Positions 5,375-8,018 of a stretch of 8,018 nt of DNA are shown one piece after another. The stretch spans positions 1-8,018 of the forward strand of contig JAQBBE010000244.1 in assembly GCA_032126435.1 (NCBI GenBank), written 5' to 3'. Position numbers and translations under genes: made by a program. Numbering within the stretch: position 1 is the first letter of the stretch; every line of letters starts with the position of its first letter. This DNA comes from JAAXQD01 sp032126435. GTDB taxonomy: Bacteria; Desulfobacterota; Desulfobacteria; Desulfobacterales; UBA11574. Under the pieces are notes generated by a model. That model saw only the letters and a list, made by a program, of their open reading frames with translations, ran no database searches and was not told the DNA's origin.

Positions 5375-7060
5375 TTATGTGAGCAGCATTTCCGTGACCG
5401 CGGCGCCTGCAGGAACCATGGGGTAAACGCATTCTTCCTTTTCCACCACAAAATCCATGATCACCGGTTTTTTCGACGCAAGGCCTTTTTTCAAAACCGC
5501 TTCCACCTCCTCGGGTTTGGTGGCTCTTAAACCCACCGCGCCGTATGCTTCGGCAAGCTTCACGAAATCCGGGGAACAATCGAGACAGGTGGAGACATAC
5601 CGTTTGTCGAAAAAGAGCTGCTGCCACTGTCGGACCATCCCCAGATAGCCGTTGTTCAGGATGACGACCTTGATCGGAAGCTTGCACTGCACCGCCGTGG
5701 CCATTTCCTGGATGTTCATCTGAATACTGCCGTCTCCGGCAACATCCACCACCAGCGCATCCGGACAGGCCAGCTGGGCGCCGATGGCCGCCGGAAGTCC
5801 GAATCCCATGCAACCCAGGCCGCCGGACGTGATAAAGTGGTTGGGTCGGTCAAAGTGATAATACTGGGCCGCCCACATCTGATTCTGGCCCACTTCGGTG
5901 GTGATGATGGCCTTTCCTTTGGTCAACTGGTAGAGTTTTTCAACCACATATTGCGGTTTGATCACGTCTTCTTGTTTATAGGCCAGGGGCTGCGTGTCTT
6001 TCCAGTGTTGAATCTGTTCGAACCATTTTTTTCGATTTTTCTTGAGATCCCCCAGATCTTCCTTGTCCAGAAGCTTGTTCAGTTTGGCAAGGGTGATTTT
6101 ACAATCGCCGACCACCGGCGCAGTCACCGGGATATTTTTGCGTATGGATGTGGGATCGATATCTATATGTACGATCTTTGCGTGGGTGGCAAAGGCACTT
6201 ATCCTGCCGGTGACCCGGTCGTCGAAACGGACGCCGATGCCCATCAAAAGGTCGCATTCCCCGGTGGACATGTTTGCCCGATAGGTGCCGTGCATGCCGA
6301 TCATGCCGAGCCACAAAGGATCGGAGGCCGGAAATGCGCCCAGGCCCATCAGAGACGTGGTTATGGGCGCCTGGATTTTACGGGCCAGTTCCGTAAGCTC
6401 CTTTGAAGCTTTGGAAAGAATGACACCGCCCCCTGCAAAAATAACCGGCTTTTTGGCTCCCTTGACCAATTCAACGACCTTTTGCAACTGTCTCGCGTTG
6501 GGGTTGTAGGTCGGATTGTAGGACCTGAGCTTGACCTTCTGGGGCGGCTTGTAATCGATTTGGGTGACAGACACATCCTTGGGAATATCCACCAGAACGG
6601 GTCCCGGCCGTCCGGAGCTGGCAAGATAGAACGCTTCCTTGATGATTCTGGCCAGATCTTCGGTCCGCTTGACCAGATAGTTGTGTTTGGTGCAGGGCCG
6701 GGTGATGCCGACGATGTCGACTTCCTGAAAGGCGTCGTTGCCGATCAGGTGCGTGGGAACCTGGCCGGTAAATATGACCACAGGAATCGAATCCATGTAG
6801 GCGGATGCAATGCCGGTGACCGTGTTGGTGGCTCCGGGACCGGAGGTTACCAGGCAGACGCCCACCCGGCCGCCGGCCCGGGCATACCCGTCGGCAGCAT
6901 GCACCGCACATGCTTCCTGGCGAACCAGGATGTGCCGGATATCGGTTTTTTCAAGCTCGTCAAAAATGTCGATGACGACACCGCCCGGATATCCGAAAAT
7001 CGTGTCAACACCTTCTTCTTGTAAAACCTTCATCATAATTTGTGCGCCTGTGAGTTTCAT
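5375..7060 (-). CDS. ilvB: Acetohydroxyacid synthase, catalytic large subunit
   Basis: This thiamine diphosphate enzyme joins two pyruvates to 2-acetolactate (valine, leucine) or pyruvate and 2-oxobutyrate to 2-aceto-2-hydroxybutyrate (isoleucine). The 561-residue protein has the three expected domains. The pyrimidine-binding domain has FGYPGG (22-27) and catalytic Glu49 in RQEACAVHAADGYARA. GQVPTHLIGNDAFQE (99-113) contributes to the active-site channel. The central FAD-binding domain spans about 190-340, with IGVRFDDRVTG at 275-285. The C-terminal domain carries the ThDP/Mg motif, from GDG at 442-444 to NN at 469-470, followed by GYLGMVRQWQ with Trp479 of the herbicide-binding region. The specific GYPGG and VRQWQ motifs favour anabolic AHAS over pyruvate oxidase or glyoxylate carboligase. 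GGAAGGAAC precedes the ATG. The neighbouring ilvN supplies its regulatory subunit. Confidence 0.97.
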   Translation of the reverse strand: MKLTGAQIMMKVLQEEGVDTIFGYPGGVVIDIFDELEKTDIRHILVRQEACAVHAADGYARAGGRVGVCLVTSGPGATNTVTGIASAYMDSIPVVIFTGQVPTHLIGNDAFQEVDIVGITRPCTKHNYLVKRTEDLARIIKEAFYLASSGRPGPVLVDIPKDVSVTQIDYKPPQKVKLRSYNPTYNPNARQLQKVVELVKGAKKPVIFAGGGVILSKASKELTELARKIQAPITTSLMGLGAFPASDPLWLGMIGMHGTYRANMSTGECDLLMGIGVRFDDRVTGRISAFATHAKIVHIDIDPTSIRKNIPVTAPVVGDCKITLAKLNKLLDKEDLGDLKKNRKKWFEQIQHWKDTQPLAYKQEDVIKPQYVVEKLYQLTKGKAIITTEVGQNQMWAAQYYHFDRPNHFITSGGLGCMGFGLPAAIGAQLACPDALVVDVAGDGSIQMNIQEMATAVQCKLPIKVVILNNGYLGMVRQWQQLFFDKRYVSTCLDCSPDFVKLAEAYGAVGLRATKPEEVEAVLKKGLASKKPVIMDFVVEKEECVYPMVPAGAAVTEMLLT

Positions 7061-7195
7061 GTTCGTTCCTTCCTTGTTTATATTAACTGTTATCCTTTAT
7101 ATCTCTAAACAGAGTTTGCATGACCTTTACTATACTTTCAACTCTTTGTAATTCTATAGCATTTCTCTCGAACCCTTGAATCCTTGACCCCTCTA
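7061..7195 (-). other. ilvD-ilvB intergenic region
   Basis: This 135-base AT-rich gap holds the short repeat (7171-7194) next to ilvD and the ilvB ribosome site next to ilvB. Between them, on the coding strand, is a TATAGAAT-like word and a weak AGAGTT/AACTCT inverted pair. A 12-codon frame (MQTLFRDIKDNS) also lies there. Its composition is not that of a branched-chain leader. I see no convincing terminator or promoter. Confidence 0.4.
7171..7194. repeat. Short intergenic repeat copy B
   Basis: On the plus strand this stretch has two near-identical octamers, ACCCTTGA and ATCCTTGA, then CCCCTCT. Bases 7179-7194 match 1-16 in 15 of 16 positions. Both copies lie in the same orientation just downstream of a gene stop. 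It looks like a small dispersed intergenic repeat of the genome, and I see no coding or terminator role. Confidence 0.5.
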
Positions 7196-8018
7196 TTATT
7201 TAACCACGGCGCCTTCGCTGGCAGATGAAACCATGCGGGCATATCTGGCAATATAGCCTCGGGTGATCCTGGGCTCCGGGGCGGACCATTTTAAGAACCG
7301 TTTCTCAATCTCGCTGTCCGGGACCTTTAGAGTTAATGTTTTGGCCGGAATGTCGATGGCAATGCGGTCTCCCTCTTGGACAATGGCAATGGGCCCTTTT
7401 TGCATGGCTTCCGGGGAAATGTGACCGATGGCCGCGCCCCGGGTGCCGCCTGAAAAACGGCCGTCGGTGAGCAGGGCCACATGGGTGTCGAGCTTCATGC
7501 CGGCAATGGCGGACGTAGGGGTGAGCATCTCCCGCATCCCCGGGCCGCCCCTGGGACCTTCGTACCGTATGACGATCACGTCGCCTCGTTTGATTTTCCC
7601 CCCCATGATGGCCTGGGTGGCATCCTCTTCGGAATCGAACACCCTTGCAGGTCCTTCATGGCAAAGCATTTCATCCAGAACCGCTGACTGCTTGACCACG
7701 CCGCCTTCAGGGGCCAGGTTCCCGAACAGGACGGCAAGACCCCCTTCCTTATGGTAAGGATTGCCTGGGGTTCGGATGACCGTGTCGTCGAGGTTGCGCA
7801 CGGTATTCAAGTTTTCTTCCACGGTTTTTCCGGTGACGGTGAGGCAGTCCGTGTGGATCAGGCCGGCGCCGGAAAGTACCTTCATCACCGCAGCGACGCC
7901 CCCGGCCCGGTTCAAATCTTCGAGGTGGTGCTGTCCGGCGGGACTGAGGGAGCACAGATGTGGGGTGGCTTTGCTGATTTCGTTGATCAGATCGAGATCG
8001 ATGGTTACGTTGGCTTCC
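7196..8018 (-). CDS. ilvD: Dihydroxyacid dehydratase, C-terminal part (partial)
   Basis: IlvD dehydrates 2,3-dihydroxy-isovalerate and 2,3-dihydroxy-3-methylvalerate to the 2-oxo acids, using an Fe-S cluster and Mg. Only the last 273 residues are present. The frame is open to the right edge, and about half of a normal protein of 550-570 residues lies outside. The visible part starts with EANVTIDLDLINEISK and continues through LSPAGQHHLEDLNRAGG. It has the metal-binding stretch RYEGPRGGPGMREM (fragment residues 151-164, Glu153 the likely ligand). DGRFSGGTRGAAIGHISPEA follows at 185-204, with Ser189 the probable catalytic serine. The Fe-S cysteines lie in the N-terminal half of this family and cannot be checked here. 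The TTG at 7913-7915 is an internal Leu codon, not a start. The family also contains Edd and sugar-acid dehydratases, but the ilv neighbours and motifs favour IlvD. Confidence 0.96.
   Translation of the reverse strand, partial: EANVTIDLDLINEISKATPHLCSLSPAGQHHLEDLNRAGGVAAVMKVLSGAGLIHTDCLTVTGKTVEENLNTVRNLDDTVIRTPGNPYHKEGGLAVLFGNLAPEGGVVKQSAVLDEMLCHEGPARVFDSEEDATQAIMGGKIKRGDVIVIRYEGPRGGPGMREMLTPTSAIAGMKLDTHVALLTDGRFSGGTRGAAIGHISPEAMQKGPIAIVQEGDRIAIDIPAKTLTLKVPDSEIEKRFLKWSAPEPRITRGYIARYARMVSSASEGAVVK

Noticed and set aside
7088..7126. Twelve-codon frame MQTLFRDIKDNS before ilvB as an attenuation leader
   Set aside because: It has only one Leu and one Ile, AAGG is too close to its ATG, and no terminator or ribosome-site pairing was found after it.
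7196..7915. TTG at 7913-7915 as the start of ilvD
   Set aside because: The frame continues upstream with clear IlvD sequence (LSPAGQHHLEDLNRAGG), so the gene is cut by the window edge and this codon is an internal leucine.

Overview
The window is a branched-chain amino acid biosynthesis gene block with every gene on the minus strand. In transcription order, from high to low coordinates, it reads: ilvD (3' part only, running off the right edge), ilvB, ilvN, ilvC, cimA, leuA. Coding sequence covers almost all of it. The gaps are 135, 114, 275, 51 and 206 bases, and a 30-base scrap follows leuA. No rRNA, tRNA, CRISPR array, transposase or phage gene was seen.

The genes form one pathway. CimA condenses pyruvate and acetyl-CoA to citramalate, a threonine-independent route to 2-oxobutyrate. 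IlvB/IlvN (acetohydroxyacid synthase), IlvC (ketol-acid reductoisomerase) and IlvD (dihydroxyacid dehydratase) are the shared enzymes for isoleucine and valine. LeuA diverts 2-oxoisovalerate to leucine. LeuCD, LeuB and the transaminase are not in this window.

The organism is most likely an anaerobic Desulfobacterota (former Deltaproteobacteria) member, perhaps Desulfobacterales-like. This is inferred from moderate-to-high GC, AGGAG-type ribosome sites, ilv-cim-leu clustering with a citramalate synthase, and short AT-rich intergenic repeats (CTAAAGTG type and CAAGGATTCAAGGG type) that I associate from memory with that group. The assignment is not secure. IlvC stands out: it looks like the Bacteroidetes/fungal-mitochondrial type of enzyme, not the common bacterial class I form.

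The most interesting non-coding region is the cimA-leuA gap (1564-1769). It holds a 15-codon open frame, MLVKILLVVRSNKTI, that looks like a branched-chain attenuation leader peptide. Its Ile-Leu-Leu codons are exactly complementary over 10 bases to the stretch joining the leuA Shine-Dalgarno and start codon. No intrinsic terminator fits between the leader and leuA, so the arrangement suggests translational attenuation of leuA. The second region of interest is the ilvN-ilvC gap. There, two clusters of CTAAAGT repeats face each other as an inverted pair around a small hairpin and T-run.
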